NCBI RefSeq assembly: GCF_046630445.1
Contig: NC_092341.1
Span: 1,929,501 to 1,993,500 of the forward strand
DNA: 64,000 bases
Direction of reading: 5' to 3'
Source of the DNA: Rutidosis leptorrhynchoides
Lineage: Eukaryota > Streptophyta > Magnoliopsida > Asterales > Asteraceae
Shown: positions 13,001 to 25,554 of the stretch, one piece after another
Position numbering within the stretch: the first letter of the stretch is position 1
How the letters are laid out: the number at the start of each line of letters is the position of its first letter
The notes under the pieces: model-generated
Databases searched by the model: none
What the model was told of the DNA's origin: nothing
What the model saw: the letters and a program-made list of their open reading frames with translations, nothing else
Program-made: the position numbers and the translations under genes

Positions 13001-13521
13001 GTTACATATAAGTCTCATTTCGTAATTCTTGAGTTAGTAGTCTTGTTTTTAGTAGTCTTGTTTTTACATATGTAGTTCATTGTTAACACACTTAATGATA
13101 TATTTAAATATCATTTTATCATGTTAAATATAGTGTATCAATATCTTAATATGATACATATGTATTTAGTAGACGTTATCATAACGATAATCGTTATATA
13201 TATCATTTCGAGTTTCTTAACTTAGTAATCTCATTTCTTATGTATATCACACATTGTTAATATACTTAGTGAGATACTTACTCATCATAATCTCATGTAA
13301 ACCATATATATATGTCTATATATACCACAACATGTAGTTTTCACAATTTTGTAACGTTCGTGAATCGCCGGTCAACTTGGGTGATCAATTGTCTATATGA
13401 AACTTATTTCATTTAATCAAGTCTTAACAAATTTGATTGCTTAACACGTTGGAAACATTTAGTCATGTAAATATCAATCTCAATTAATATATGTAAACAT
13501 GGAAAAGTTTGGGTCACTACA
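10044..13521 (-). repeat. 3' LTR of element A (3478 bp)
   Basis: Plus-strand ends are TGAAATGTCCCG and GGGTCACTACA, giving a sense LTR of TGTAGTGACCC...GGGACATTTCA. It is followed at 13522 by the PPT. It carries two copies of a roughly 180-bp sub-unit (starting near 12956 and 13143), as in element D, where B, C and the solo LTR have one. Open frames in it are not conserved between copies and are not called. Confidence 0.93.
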
Positions 13522-13536
13522 GTACCTACCCGTTAA
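13522..13536 (-). other. Polypurine tract of element A
   Basis: The minus strand reads TTAACGGGTAGGTAC directly before the LTR start TGTAGTGACC. It is an unusually mixed purine tract, but identical in A, B, C and D at the same place. Confidence 0.7.
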
Positions 13537-13556
13537 ATAAATTTCGTCCCGAAATT

Positions 13557-15672
13557 TTAAGCTGTTGAAGGTGTTGACGAATCTTCTGGAAATAGATGTG
13601 GGTATTTCTTCTTCATCTGATCTTCACGCTCCCAGGTGAACTTAGGTCCTGTACGAGCATTCCATCGAACCTTAAAAATCAGTATCTTGTTTTGCTTAAG
13701 TCTCTTAACCTCACGATCCATTATTTCGACGGGTTCTTCAATGAATTGAAGTTTTTCATTGATTTGGATTTCGTCCAACGGAATAGTGAGATCTTTTTTA
13801 GCAAAACATTTCTTCAAATTCGAGACAGGAAAATGTTTTGTACAGCCGCGAGTTGTTGAGGTAGCTCCAGTTGGTAAGCTACTGGTCCGACACGATCTAT
13901 AATCTTGAATGGTTCAATGTACCTTGGATTTAGTTTCCACCGTTTACCAAATCGAACAAATCCTTTCTTAGGTGAAACCTTAAGCATGACCATTTCTCCA
14001 ATTTCAAACTCTATATCTTTTCTTTTACTGTCCGCGTAGCTCTTTTATCGACTCTGGGCGGTTTTCAATCGTTGTTGAATTTGGATTATTTTCTCGGTAG
14101 TTTCTTGTATTATCTCCGGACCCGTAATCTGTCTATCCCCCACTTCATTCCAACAAATCGGAGACCTGCACTTTCTACCATAAAGTGCCTCAAACAGAGC
14201 CATCTCAATACTAGAATGATAACTGTTGTTGTAGGAAAATTCTGCTAACGGTAGGTGTCGATCCCAACTGTTTCCGAAATCAATAACACATGCTCGTAAA
14301 ATGTCTTCAAGCGTTTGTATCGTCCTTTCGCTCTGCCCATCAGTTTGTGGATGATAGGCAGTACTCATGTCTAGACGAGTCCCCAATGCTTGTTGCAACG
14401 TCTGCCAGAACCTTGAAACAAATCTACCATCCCTATCAGAGATAATAGAGACGGGTATTCCATGTCTGGAGATAACCTCCGTCAAATACAATCGCGCCAA
14501 CTTCTCCATTTTTTCATCTTCTCTCATTGGCAGGAAGTGTGCTGACTTGGTGAGACGATCAACTATTACTCAAATAGTATCATAACCACTTGCAGTCCTT
14601 GGCAATTTAATAATGAAATCCATGGTAATGTTTTCCCATTTCCATTCCAGGATTTCAGGTTGTTGTAGTAGACCTGATGGTTTCTGATGTTCAGCTTTGA
14701 CATAGAACACGTCAAACATTCTCCTACATATTTAGCAATACCGGCTTTCATACCCAGCCACCAAAATTGTTTCTTGAGATCTTTATACATCTTTCCCGCT
14801 CCGGGATGTATTGAATATCTAGTTTTATGTGCTTCTTTAAGTACCATTTCTCTCACATCTCCAAACCTTAGTACCCAAATTCTATCAGCCCTATATCGGG
14901 TTCTGTCTTCCCGAATATTAAGATGTTTCTCTGATCCTTTGGGTATCTCATTCTTCAACTTTCCTTTTTTACAACCCCCTGTTACGCCTCCTTTATTTGA
15001 GTAGTAAGGTTAGTACGAATAATTATATTCATAGCTTTTACCCGTATAGGTTCTCTGTCCTTTCTACTCAAAGCGTCGGCTACCACATTCGCCTTCCCCG
15101 GGTGGTATCGAATCTCTAGATCATAATCATTCAACAGTTCAATCCACCTGTGTTGTCTCATATTCAGTTGTTTCTGATTAAATATGTGTTGAAGACTTTT
15201 GTGGTCGGTATATATAATACTTTTGACCCCATATAAGTAGTGCCTCCAAGTCTTTAATGCAAAAACAACCGCGCCTAATTCCAAATCATGCGTCGTATAA
15301 TTCTGTTCGTGAATCTTCAATTGTCTAGATGCATAAGCAATTACTTTTGTTCGTTGCATTAATACACAACCGATACCTTGCTTTGAGGCGTCACAATATA
15401 TCACAAAATCATCATTCCCTTCAGGTAATGACAATATAGGTGCCGTAGTTAACTTTTTCTTTAACAATTGAAACACTTTCTCTTGTTCATCTTTCCATTC
15501 AAATTTCTTCCCTTTATGCGTTAATGCAGTCAAGGTTTTGCTATTCTGGAAAAGTCTTGGATGAACCTTCTGTAGTAACCAGCTAGTCCTAAAAACTGGC
15601 GTATGTTTTTTGGAGTTTTCGGGGTTTCCCACTTTTCAACGGTTTCAATCTTTGCCGGGTCCACCTGGATAC
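13557..15672 (-). pseudogene. Element A pol, 3' part: RNase H, integrase, chromodomain (broken)
   Basis: Chromodomain at 13557-13817 ([35 protein letters not shown]). Integrase core at 14045-14527 ([30 protein letters not shown]). Zinc region at 14566-14958. RNase H and end of RT at 14982-15672 ([25 protein letters not shown]). Breaks seen against copies B-D: 1-bp deletion near 15533, a small deletion near 14705, frameshift(s) in 13818-14044, and nonsense codons at about 14982, 14572 and 14045, the last three all explicable by C-to-T or G-to-A change. Continues at 18981 beyond the solo LTR. Confidence 0.9.
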
Positions 15673-18005
15673 TGTAGTGACCCGAACTTTTCCATGTTTA
15701 TATATTAATTGAGATTGATATTTACATGATTAAATGTTTCCAACATGTTAAGCAATCAAACTTATTAAGACTTGATTAATTGAAATATGTTTCATATAGA
15801 CAATTGACCACCCAAGTTGACCGGTGATTCAGGAACGTTAAAACTTGTAAAACCTATATGATGACATATATATGGATATATATATATAGTTAACATGATA
15901 CTATGATAAGTAAACATATCATTAAGTATATTAACAATGAACTACATATGTAAAAACAAGACTACTGACTTAATGATTTTTAAACGAGACATATATGTAA
16001 CGATTATCGTTGTAAAGACATTTAATGTATATATATCATATTAAGAGATATTCATACATGATAATATCATGATAATATAATAATTTAAAATCTCATTTGA
16101 TATTATAAACATTGGGTTAACAACATTTAACAAGATCGTTAACCTAAAGGTTTCAAAACAACACTTACATGTAACGACTAACGATGACTTAACGACTCAG
16201 TTAAAATGTATATACATGTAGTGTTTTAATATGTATTTATATTCTTTTGAAAGACTTCAATACACTTATCAAAATACTTCTACTTAACAAAAATACTTAC
16301 AATTACATCCTCGTTCAGTTTCATCAACAATTCTACTCGTATGCACCCGTATTCGTACTCGTACAATACACAGCTTTTAGATGTATGTACTATTGGTTTA
16401 TACACTCCAATGATCAGCTCTTAGCAGCCCATGTGAGTCACCTAACACATGTGGGAACCATCATTTGGCAACTAGCATGAAATATCTCATAAAATTACAA
16501 AAATATGAGTAATCATTCATGACTTATTTACATGAAAACAAAATTACATATCCTTTATATCTAATCCATACACCAACGACTAAAAACACCTACAAACACT
16601 TTCATTCTTTAATTTTCTTCATCTAATTGATCTCTCTCAAGTTCTATCTTCATGTTCTAAGTGTTCTTCATAAATTCTACAAGTTCTAGTTACATAAAAT
16701 CAAGAATACTTTCAAGTTTGCTAGCTCACTTCCAATCTTGTAAGGTGATCATCCAACCTCAAGAAATCTTTGTTTCTTACAGTAGGTTATCATTCTAATA
16801 CAAGGTAATAATCATATTCAAACTTTGGTTCAATTTCTATAACTATAACAATCTTATTTCAAGTGATGATCTTACTTGAACTTGTTTTCGTGTCATGATT
16901 CTGCTTCAAGAACTTCGAGCCATCCAAGGATCCGTTGAAGCTAGATCCATTTTTCTCTTTTCCAGTAGGTTTATCCAAGGAACTTAAGGTAGTAATGATG
17001 TTCATAACATCATTCGATTCATACATATAAAGCTATCTTATTCGAAGGTTTAAACTTGTAATCACTAGAACATAGTTTAGTTAATTCTAAACTTGTTCGC
17101 AAACAAAAGTTAATCCTTCTAACTTGACTTTTAAAATCAACTAAACACATGTTCTATATCTATATGATATGCTAACTTAATGATTTAAAACCTGGAAACA
17201 CGAAAAATACCGTAAAACCGGATTTACGCCGTCGTAGTAACACCGCGGGCTGTTTTGGGTTAGTTAATTAAAAACTATGATAAACTTTGATTTAAAAGTT
17301 GTTATTCTGAGAAAATGATTTTTATTATGAACATGAAACTATATCCAAAAATTATGGTTAAACTCAAAGTGGAAGTATGTTTTCTAAAATGGTCATCTAG
17401 ACGTCGTTCTTTCGACTGAAATGACTACCTTTACAAAAACGACTTGTAACTTATTTTTCCGACTATAAACCTATACTTTTTCTGTTTAGATTCATAAAAT
17501 AGAGTTCAATATGAAACCATAGCAATTTGATTCACTCAAAACGGATTTAAAATGAAGAAGTTATGGGTAAAACAAGATTGGATAATTTTTCTCATTTTAG
17601 CTACGTGAAAATTGGTAACAAATCTATTCCAACCATAACTTAATCAACTTGTATTGTATATTATGTAATCTTGAGATACCATAGACACGTATACAATGTT
17701 TCGACCTATCATGTCGACACATCTATATATATTTCGGAACAACCATAGACACTCTATATGTGAATGTTGGAGTTAGCTATACAGGGTTGAGGTTGATTCC
17801 AAAATATATATAGTTTGAGTTGTGATCAATACTGAGATACGTATACACTGGGTCGTGGATTGATTCAAGATAATATTTATCGATTTATTTCTGTACATCT
17901 AACTGTGGACAACTAGTTGTAGGTTACTAACGAGGACATCTGACTTAATAAACTTAAAACATCAAAATATATTAAAAGTGTTGTAAATATATTTTGAACA
18001 TACTT

Positions 18006-18090
<85 letters not shown>

Positions 18091-18980
18091 GTTCGTGAAT
18101 CAACCAGTGACCAAGTCTTACTTCCCGACGAAGTAAAAATCTGTGAAAGTGAGTTATAGTCCCACTTTTAAAATCTAATATTTTTGGGATGAGAATACAT
18201 GCAGGTTTTATAAATAATTTACAAAATAGACACAAGTACGTGAAACTACATTCTATGGTTGAATTATTAAACCGAATATGCCCCTTTTTATATAGTCTGG
18301 TAATCTAAGAATTAGGGAACATAAACCCTAATTGACGCGAATCCTAAAGATAGATCTATCGGGCCCAACAAGCCCCATCCAAAGTACCGGATGCTTTAGT
18401 ACTTCGAAATTTATATCATATCCGAAGGGTGTCCCGGAATGATGGGGATATTCTTATATATGCATCTTGTTAATGTCGGTTACCAGGTGTTCATCATATG
18501 AATGATTTTTATCTCTATGTATGGGATGTGTATTGAAATATGAAATCTTGTGGTCTATTATTATGATTTGATATATATAGGTTAAACCTATAACTCACCA
18601 ACATTTTTGTTGACGTTTTAAGCATGTTTATTCTCAGGTGATTATTAAGAGCTTCCGCTGTCGCATACTTAAATAAGGACGAGATTTGGAGTCCATGCTT
18701 GTATGATATTGTGTAAAAACTGCATTCAAGAAACTTATTTTGTTGTAACATATTTGTATTGTAAACCATTATGTAATGGTCGTGTGTAAACAGGATATTT
18801 TAGATTATCATTATTTGATAATCTACGTAAAGCTTTTTAAACCTTTATTGATGAAATAAAGGTTATGGTTTGTTTTAAAATGAATGCAGTCTTTGAAAAA
18901 CGTCTCATATAGAGGTCAAAACCTCGCAACGAAATCAATTAATATGGAACGTTTTTAATCAATAAGAACGGGACATTTCA
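15673..18980 (+). mobile_element. Solo LTR of the same family, inserted in element A pol
   Basis: Full 3308-bp LTR (TGTAGTGACCC...GGGACATTTCA) with no internal region. It is flanked by GATAC at 15668-15672 and 18981-18985, a perfect 5-bp target-site duplication. The host pol sequence is continuous when the LTR and one GATAC are removed. This is the product of recombination between the two LTRs of a full element. It has one sub-repeat unit, like B and C, and a (TA)n expansion at 18008-18086. Confidence 0.95.
18008..18086. repeat. (TA)n microsatellite in solo LTR
   Basis: About 79 bp of pure TA repeat. The same site in the LTRs of B and C is a short TATATATGTATATATTG tract, so the expansion followed insertion or arose in the immediate parent copy. 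Confidence 0.9.
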
Positions 18981-21362
18981 GATACCTTCTTTGTTCACTA
19001 TGTGACCGAGGAATTGAACTTCTTCCAACCAAAATGCACACTTTGAAAACTTAGCGTACAATTTTTCTTTCCTCAATACTTCTAGCACTTTTCTCAAATG
19101 TTCTTCGTGCTCTTGATCATTCTTTGAGTAAATAAGTTTGTCATCGATGAAAACAATGACAAACTTGTCAAGATATGGCCCACACACTCGGTTCATAAGG
19201 TCCATGAACACAGATGGTGCGTTAGTCAATCCAAACGGCATAACCATAAACTCGTAATGACCATAACGCATCCTAAAAGCAGTTTTTGGAATATCATCCT
19301 TCTTTACTCGCATTTGATGATATCCAGAACGTAAATCGATTTTCGAATAAATCGACGAGCCTTGTAGTTGATCAAATAAGTCGTCAATTCTCGGCAGTGG
19401 ATAACGGTTTTTGATGGTAAGTTTATTCAACTCTCTGTAGTCAATACACAACCTAAATGTACCATCCTTCTTCTTGACAAACAAAACAGGAGCTCCCCAT
19501 GGTGATGTGCTTGGTCGAATGAAACCACGTTCTAATAGTTCTTGCAGTTGGCTTTACAGTTCTTTCATCTCGCTGGGTGCGAGTCTGTAAGGAGCACGAC
19601 CTATTGGTGCAGCTCCTGGTACAAGATCTATTTGAAATTTAACAGATCGATGTGGAGGTAGTCCCGGTAATTCTTTCGGAAATATATCGGGAAATTCTTT
19701 TGCGACGGGAACATCATTGATGCTCTTTTCTTCAGTTTGTACTTTCTCGACGTGTGCTAGAACAGCATAGCAACCTTTTCTTATTAGTTTTTGTGCCTTC
19801 AAATTACTAATAAGATGTAGCTTCGTGTTGCCCTTTTCTCCGTACACCATTAAGGGTTCTCCTTCTTCTCGTATAATGCGAATTGCATTTTTGTAACATA
19901 CGATCTCTGCTTTCATCTGCTTCAGCCAGTCCATGCCAACTATTACATCAAAACTCCCTAACTCTACTGGTATCAAATCAATCTTAAATATTTCACTACC
20001 CAGTTTAATTTCTCGATTCCGGCATATATAATCTGCTGAAATTAATTTACCGTTTGCTAATTCGATTAAAAATTTACTATCCAACGGCGTCAATGGACAA
20101 CTTAATTTAGCACAAAAATCTCTACTCATATAGCTTCTATCCGCACCCGAATCAAATAAAACGTAAGCAGATTTATTGTCAATAAGAAACGTACCCGTAA
20201 CAAGCTCCGGGTCTTCCTGTGCCTCTGCCGCATTAATATTGAAAACTCTTCCGTGCCCTTGTCCATTCGTGTTCTCCTAGTTCGGGAAATTTCTAATAAT
20301 GTGGCCCAGTTTTCCACATTTATAACAAACTACATTGGCATAACTTGCTCTGACACTACTTGCTCCGCCATTACTCGTTCCGACACCATTTGTTCCTTTC
20401 GTTCTGTTAACCCCTGGTCCGTAGACCTCACACTTCGCCGCGCTATGACCATTTCTTTTACACTTGTTGCAAAATTTGGTGCAGAACCCCGAGTGATACT
20501 TTTCACACCTTTGGCATAGCTGCTTCTGATTGTTGTTGTTGTTGTGCCATTTGTTGTAGTTGCGATTGATGTTGCGATTGTTGGGATAGTTGTTGTTGTT
20601 TTGGTGACTCTTATCACCATTTTCCTCCCACTTTCTTTTGACTAGCTTCACGTTGGCCTCTTCGGTCGCCTGTTCTTTAATTCTTCCCTCAATCTGGTTC
20701 ACTAGTTTGTGAGCCATTCTACATGCCTTTTGTATGGAGGAAGGCTCGTTTGAAATTATATCTTCTTGGATTCTCTCCGGTAACCCTTTCACAAACGCGT
20801 CGATCTTCTCTTCCTCATCTTCGAACTCTCTCAGACACAATAGGCACAATTCTGTGAATCGTCTTTCGTACGAAGTAATATCGAATCCCTGTGTTCGTAA
20901 CCCTCTAAGTTCTGACTTGAGCTTATTGACCTCGGTTCTGGGATGGTACTTCTCGTTCATCAAGTGCTTGAATGCTGACCACGGTAGCGCGTAAGCAGCA
21001 TCTTGTCCCACTTGCTCTAGATAGGTATTCCACCATGTTAACGCAATACCTGTGAAGGTATGCGTAGCGTACTTCACTTTGTCTCCTTCAGCACACTTAC
21101 TTATGGCAAACACCGATTCAACTTTCTCGGTCCACCGTTTCAATCTGATTGGTCCTTCGGTCCCATCAAATTCTGAAGGTTTGCAGGCAGTGAATTCCTT
21201 GTGGGAGCAACCTACACGATTTCTTGTGCTGTTAGCTGTATTGCTAGATTCAGAGTTATTGTTGGTATGTAGCGCGGCTTGTAATGCGGATATGTTTGAA
21301 GCAAGAAAGGCACGAAATTCCTCTTCGCTCATATTCAAGGTTTGTCGAGTAGTCGGTGCCAT
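18981..21362 (-). pseudogene. Element A gag, protease and RT (broken)
   Basis: Start MAPTTRQT at 21362. Gag at about 20280-21362 has two CCHC knuckles ([28 protein letters not shown], whose last Cys is Phe). Protease [10 protein letters not shown] near 20100-20145. RT at 18981-19520 contains MPFGLTNAP and [10 protein letters not shown] (Lys where other copies have Ile next to the DD pair). Nonsense codons lie at 20277-20279 and 19554-19556, both consistent with C-to-T change. The poly-Asn tract before the zinc knuckles is much shorter than in B-D. RT continues beyond the solo LTR at 15672. Confidence 0.9.
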
Positions 21363-21598
21363 TTCCTTCAAAATAGTCAAATGAAACAAGTTAATCATAC
21401 AGAATATTAAGAGTAGTCAATAGTATCTCGTAGCATAATATGAACTCATTTATAAAAGCTTTTTCTTCATATTAGCGTTTTATAAGTTTAAATTCGGGTA
21501 CTACCTACCCGTTAAGTTCATACTTAGTAGCTAATATACAATTCAACTACTACAATTCCATATGAAAAACTGATTATAATAATATATCACATACAAAT
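21363..21598 (-). other. Element A spacer between F-box ORF and gag
   Basis: Non-coding leader upstream of gag, AT-rich, interrupted at 21598 by element B. It contains CTACCTACCCGTTAA at 21501-21515, a near-copy of the element's own PPT, also found at this place in B, C and D. Confidence 0.65.
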
Positions 21599-24500
21599 TG
21601 TAGTGACCCGAACTTTTTCATGTTTATATATATTAATTGAGATTGATATTTACATGATTAAATGTTTCCAACATGTTAAGCAATCAAACTTGTTAAGACT
21701 TGATTAATTGAAATATGTTTCATATAGACAATTGACCACCCAAGTTGACCGGTGATTCACGAACGTTAAAACTTGTAAAAACTATATGATGACATATATA
21801 TGGATATATATATAGTTAACATGATACTATGATAATTAAACATATCATTAAGTATATTAACAATAAACTACATATGTAAAAACAAGACTACTAACTTAAT
21901 GATTTTTAAACGAGACATATATGTAACGATTATCGTTGTAAAGACATTTAATGTGTATATATATATATCATATTAAGAGATATTCATACATGATAATATC
22001 ATGATAATATAATAATTTAAAATCTCATTTGATATTATAAACATTGGGTTAACAACATTTAACAAGATCGTTAACCTAAAAGTTTCAAAACAACACTTAC
22101 ATGTAACGACTAACGATGACTTAACTACTCAGTTAAAATGTATATACATGTAGTGTTTTAATTTGTATTTATACACTTTTGAAAGACTTCAATACACTTA
22201 TCAAAATACTTCTACTTAACAAAAATGCTTACAATTACATCCTCGTTCAGTTTCATCAACAATTCTACTCGTATGCACCCGTATTCGTACTCGTACAATA
22301 CACAGCTTTTAGATGTATGTACTATTGGTATATACACTCCAATGATCAGCTCTTAGCAGCCCATGTGAGTCACCTAACACATGTGGGAACCATCATTTGG
22401 CAACTAGCATGAAATATCTCATAAAATTACAAAAATATGAGTAATCATTCATGACTTATTTACATGAAAACAAAATTACATATCCTTTATATCTAATCCA
22501 TACACCAACGACCAAAAACACCTAAAAACACTTTCATTCTTCAATTTTCTTCATCTAATTGATCTCTCTCAAGTTCTATCTTCAAGTTCTAAGTGTTCTT
22601 CATAAATTCTACAAGTTCTAGTTACATAAAATCAAGAATACTTTCAAGTTTGCTAGCTCACTTCCAATCTTGTAAGGTGATCACCCAACTTCAAGAAATC
22701 TTTGTTTCTTACAGTAGGTTATCATTCTAATACAAGGTAATAATCATATTCAAACTTTGGTTCAATTTCTATATCTATAACAATCTTATTTCAAGTGATG
22801 ATCTTACTTGAACTTGTTTTCGTGTCATGATTCTGCTTCAAGAACTTCGAGCCATCCAAAGATCCGTTGAAGCTAGATCCATTTTTCTCTTTTCCAGTAG
22901 GTTTATCCAAGGAACTTAAGGTAGTAATGATGTTCATAACATCATTCGATTCATACATATAAAGCTATCTTATTCGAAGGTTTAAACTTGTAATCACTAG
23001 AACATAGTGTAGTTAATTCTAAACTTGTTCGCAAACAAAAGTTAATCCTTCTAACTTGACTTTTAAAATCAACTAAACACATGTTCTATATCTATATGAT
23101 ATGCTAACTTAATGATTTAAAACCTGGAAACACGAAAAACACCGTAAAACCGGATTTACGCCGTCGTAGTAACACCGCGGACTGTTTTGGGTTAGTTAAT
23201 TAAAAACTATGATAAACTTTGATTTAAAAGTTGTTATTCTGAGAAAATGATTTTTATTATGAACATGAAACTATATCAAAAAATTATGGTTAAACTCAAA
23301 GTGGAAGTATGTTTTCTAAAATGGTCATCTAGACGTCGTTCTTTCGACTGAAATGACTACCTTTACAAAAACGACTTGTAACTTATTTTTCCGACTATAA
23401 ACCTATACTTTTTCTGTTTAGATTCATAAAATAGAGTTCAATATGAAACCATAGCAATTTGATTCACTCAAAACGGATTTAAAATGAAGAAGTTATGGGT
23501 AAAACAAGATTGGATAATTTTTCTCATTTTAGCTACTTGAAAATTGGTAACAAATCTATTCCAACCATAACTTAATCAACTTGTATTGTATATTATGTAA
23601 TCTTGAGATACCATAGACACGTATACAATGTTTCGACCTATCATGTCGACACATCTATATATATTTCGGAACAACCATAGACACTCTATATGTGAATGTT
23701 GGAGTTAGCTATACAGGGTTGAGGTTGATTCCAAAATATATATAGTTTGAGTTGTGATCAATACTGAGATACGTATACACTGGGTCGTGGATTGATTCAA
23801 GATAATATTTATCGATTTATTTCTGTACATCTAACTGTGGACAACTAGTTGTAGGTTACTAACGAGGACAGCTGACTTAATAAACTTAAAACATCAAAAT
23901 ATATTAAAAGTGTTGTAAATATATTTTGAACATACTTTGATATATATGTATATATTGTTATAGGTTCGTGAATCAACCAGTGGTCAAGTCTTACTTCCCG
24001 ACGAAGTAAAAATCTGTGAAAGTGAGTTATAGTCCCACTTTTAAAATCTAATATTTTTGGGATGAGAATACATGCAGGTTTTATAAATGATTTACAGAAA
24101 TAGACACGAGTAATCGAAACTACATTATATGGTCGAATGATCGAAATCGAATATGCCCCTTTTTATTAAGTCTGGTAATCTAAGAATTACGGAACAGACA
24201 CCTTAATTGACGCGAACTCTAAAGATAGATCTATTGGGCCTAACAAACCCCATCCAAAGTACCGGATGCTTTAGTACTTCAAAATTTATATCATATCCGA
24301 AGGGTGTCCCAGAATGATGGGGATATTCTTATATATGCATCTTGTTAATGTCGGTTACCAGGTGTTCACTATATGAATGATTTTTATCTCTATGTATGGG
24401 ATGTGTATTGAAATATGAAATCTTGTGGTCTATTATTATGATTTGATATATATAGGTTAAACCTATAACTCACCAACATTTTTGTTGACGTTTTAAGCAT

Positions 24501-24855
24501 GTTTATTCTCAGGTGATTATTAAGAGCTTCCGCTGTCGCATACTTAAATAAGGACGAGATTTGGAGTCCATGCTTGTATGATATTGTGTAAAAACTGCAT
24601 TCAAGAAACTTATTTTGTTGTAACATATTTGTATTGTAAACCATTATGTAATGGTCGTGTGTAAACAGGATATTTTAGATTATCATTATTTGATAATCTA
24701 CGTAAAGCTTTTTAAACCTTTATTGATGAAATAAAGGTTATGGTTTGTTTTAAAATGAATGCAGTCTTTGAAAAACGTCTCATATAGAGGTCAAAACCTC
24801 GCAACGAAATCAATTAATATGGAACGTTTTTAATCAATAAGAACGGGACATTTCA
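21599..24855 (+). repeat. 5' LTR of element B (3257 bp)
   Basis: TGTAGTGACCC...GGGACATTTCA, followed at once by the primer-binding site. Mid-LTR it has a conserved GC island (about 23150-23185, containing GCCGTCGTAGTAACACCGCG). It has one copy of the ~180-bp sub-unit. The (TA)n site expanded in its 3' LTR is short here. Confidence 0.95.
22484..22499 (+). promoter_or_regulatory. Candidate promoter in LTR (TATA-like)
   Basis: CCTTTATATCTAATCC is followed after some 30-50 bp by a C/A- and T-rich stretch that looks like a plant transcript leader (ACACTTTCATTCTTCAATTT). The equivalent site is kept in all LTR copies. If real, R-U5 would be about 2.3 kb. This is inference; no strong TATAAA is present. 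Confidence 0.3.
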
Positions 24856-24857
24856 GT

Positions 24858-24870
24858 TGGTATCTGAGCG
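24858..24870 (+). other. Primer-binding site of element B (initiator Met-tRNA)
   Basis: TGGTATCTGAGCG starts two bases after the 5' LTR. It differs from the plant tRNA-iMet complement TGGTATCAGAGC at one base. Element C has the perfect version and D another one-base variant. Confidence 0.85.
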
Positions 24871-25064
24871 TTGGTCTTAGAGAACCAGAATTTTGCATTA
24901 GTGTGTCTTATCGAGTTTGTTAGGATGCATTAGTGAGTCTGGACTTCGACCGTGTTTACTTGAAAAATGATTGCTTAACAAATTTTGTTGGAAACTATAT
25001 ATTTTTAACATGTGAATATTATGTGATATATTAATCTCTTAACGCGTTTGATATTATGTGATAG

Positions 25065-25554
25065 ATGTCTACCTCTAGAACAAGTCCCATTGACTCACCT
25101 AATAATAATGAAGAGTCAAATGTAAATTGGAATGATTCGTGGACTGATTCACAAGTTCCCGAAGAGGAACCGGAAGAAGAGTCAGAACCGGAAGAAGAAT
25201 CGAAACCGGAAGAAGAATCGGAACCGGATGAAGAAATAGAACCGGTGGGGGAAATAATAAAACGGTTAAGTAAAAGAAAATCCTCAACCAACCGACCAAG
25301 GTTAATTATGGTCAATGGTGTTTCCGCCAAGGAAGCAAAATATTGGGAGGATTACCAATTCTCCGATGAATCGGATTCCGACGAGAATTCCGATGATGTT
25401 ATAGAAATTACCCCAACTGAATTTAAAAAGGCAAAAGAAAATAATAAGGGAAAGGGCATAAAAATAGAGAAATCTAATTCCAACCCCGATGAACTTTATA
25501 TGTATCGTCAACCCCCGAAGTCCTTAAGTTATAACAATGACCCGGGAACCTCTA
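25065..25554 (+). pseudogene. Element B acidic ORF, 5' part (split by element C)
   Basis: Starts MSTSRTSPIDSPNNNEES. It has an acidic repeat of Glu/Pro/Ser (EPEEES units, 18-bp DNA repeats), then a conserved stretch with RPRLIMVNGVSAKEAKYWED and a Ser/Asp/Glu patch. It is cut at the CTCTA target site by element C and continues at 38653-38782. The two parts join in frame (205 codons with stop) without internal stops. I recognise no domain; predicted mostly disordered. The orientation and place match the acidic ORFs of C and D. Confidence 0.8.

Noticed and set aside
18008..18086. Possible centromeric or satellite array
   Set aside because: It is a simple TA dinucleotide run inside an LTR with no longer repeat unit.
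22179..22412. 77-84 codon ORF (MKDFNTLIKILLL...) recurring in LTRs of A, B, D and the solo LTR
   Set aside because: It is frameshifted in both LTRs of C, has no recognisable domain and lies upstream of the likely promoter; its recurrence follows from LTR relatedness.
15673..24855. Solo LTR and B 5' LTR as the two ends of one full element enclosing gag and RT
   Set aside because: The enclosed coding region is on the opposite strand and belongs to A; the flanking duplications GATAC and CAAAT differ, so these are two separate events.
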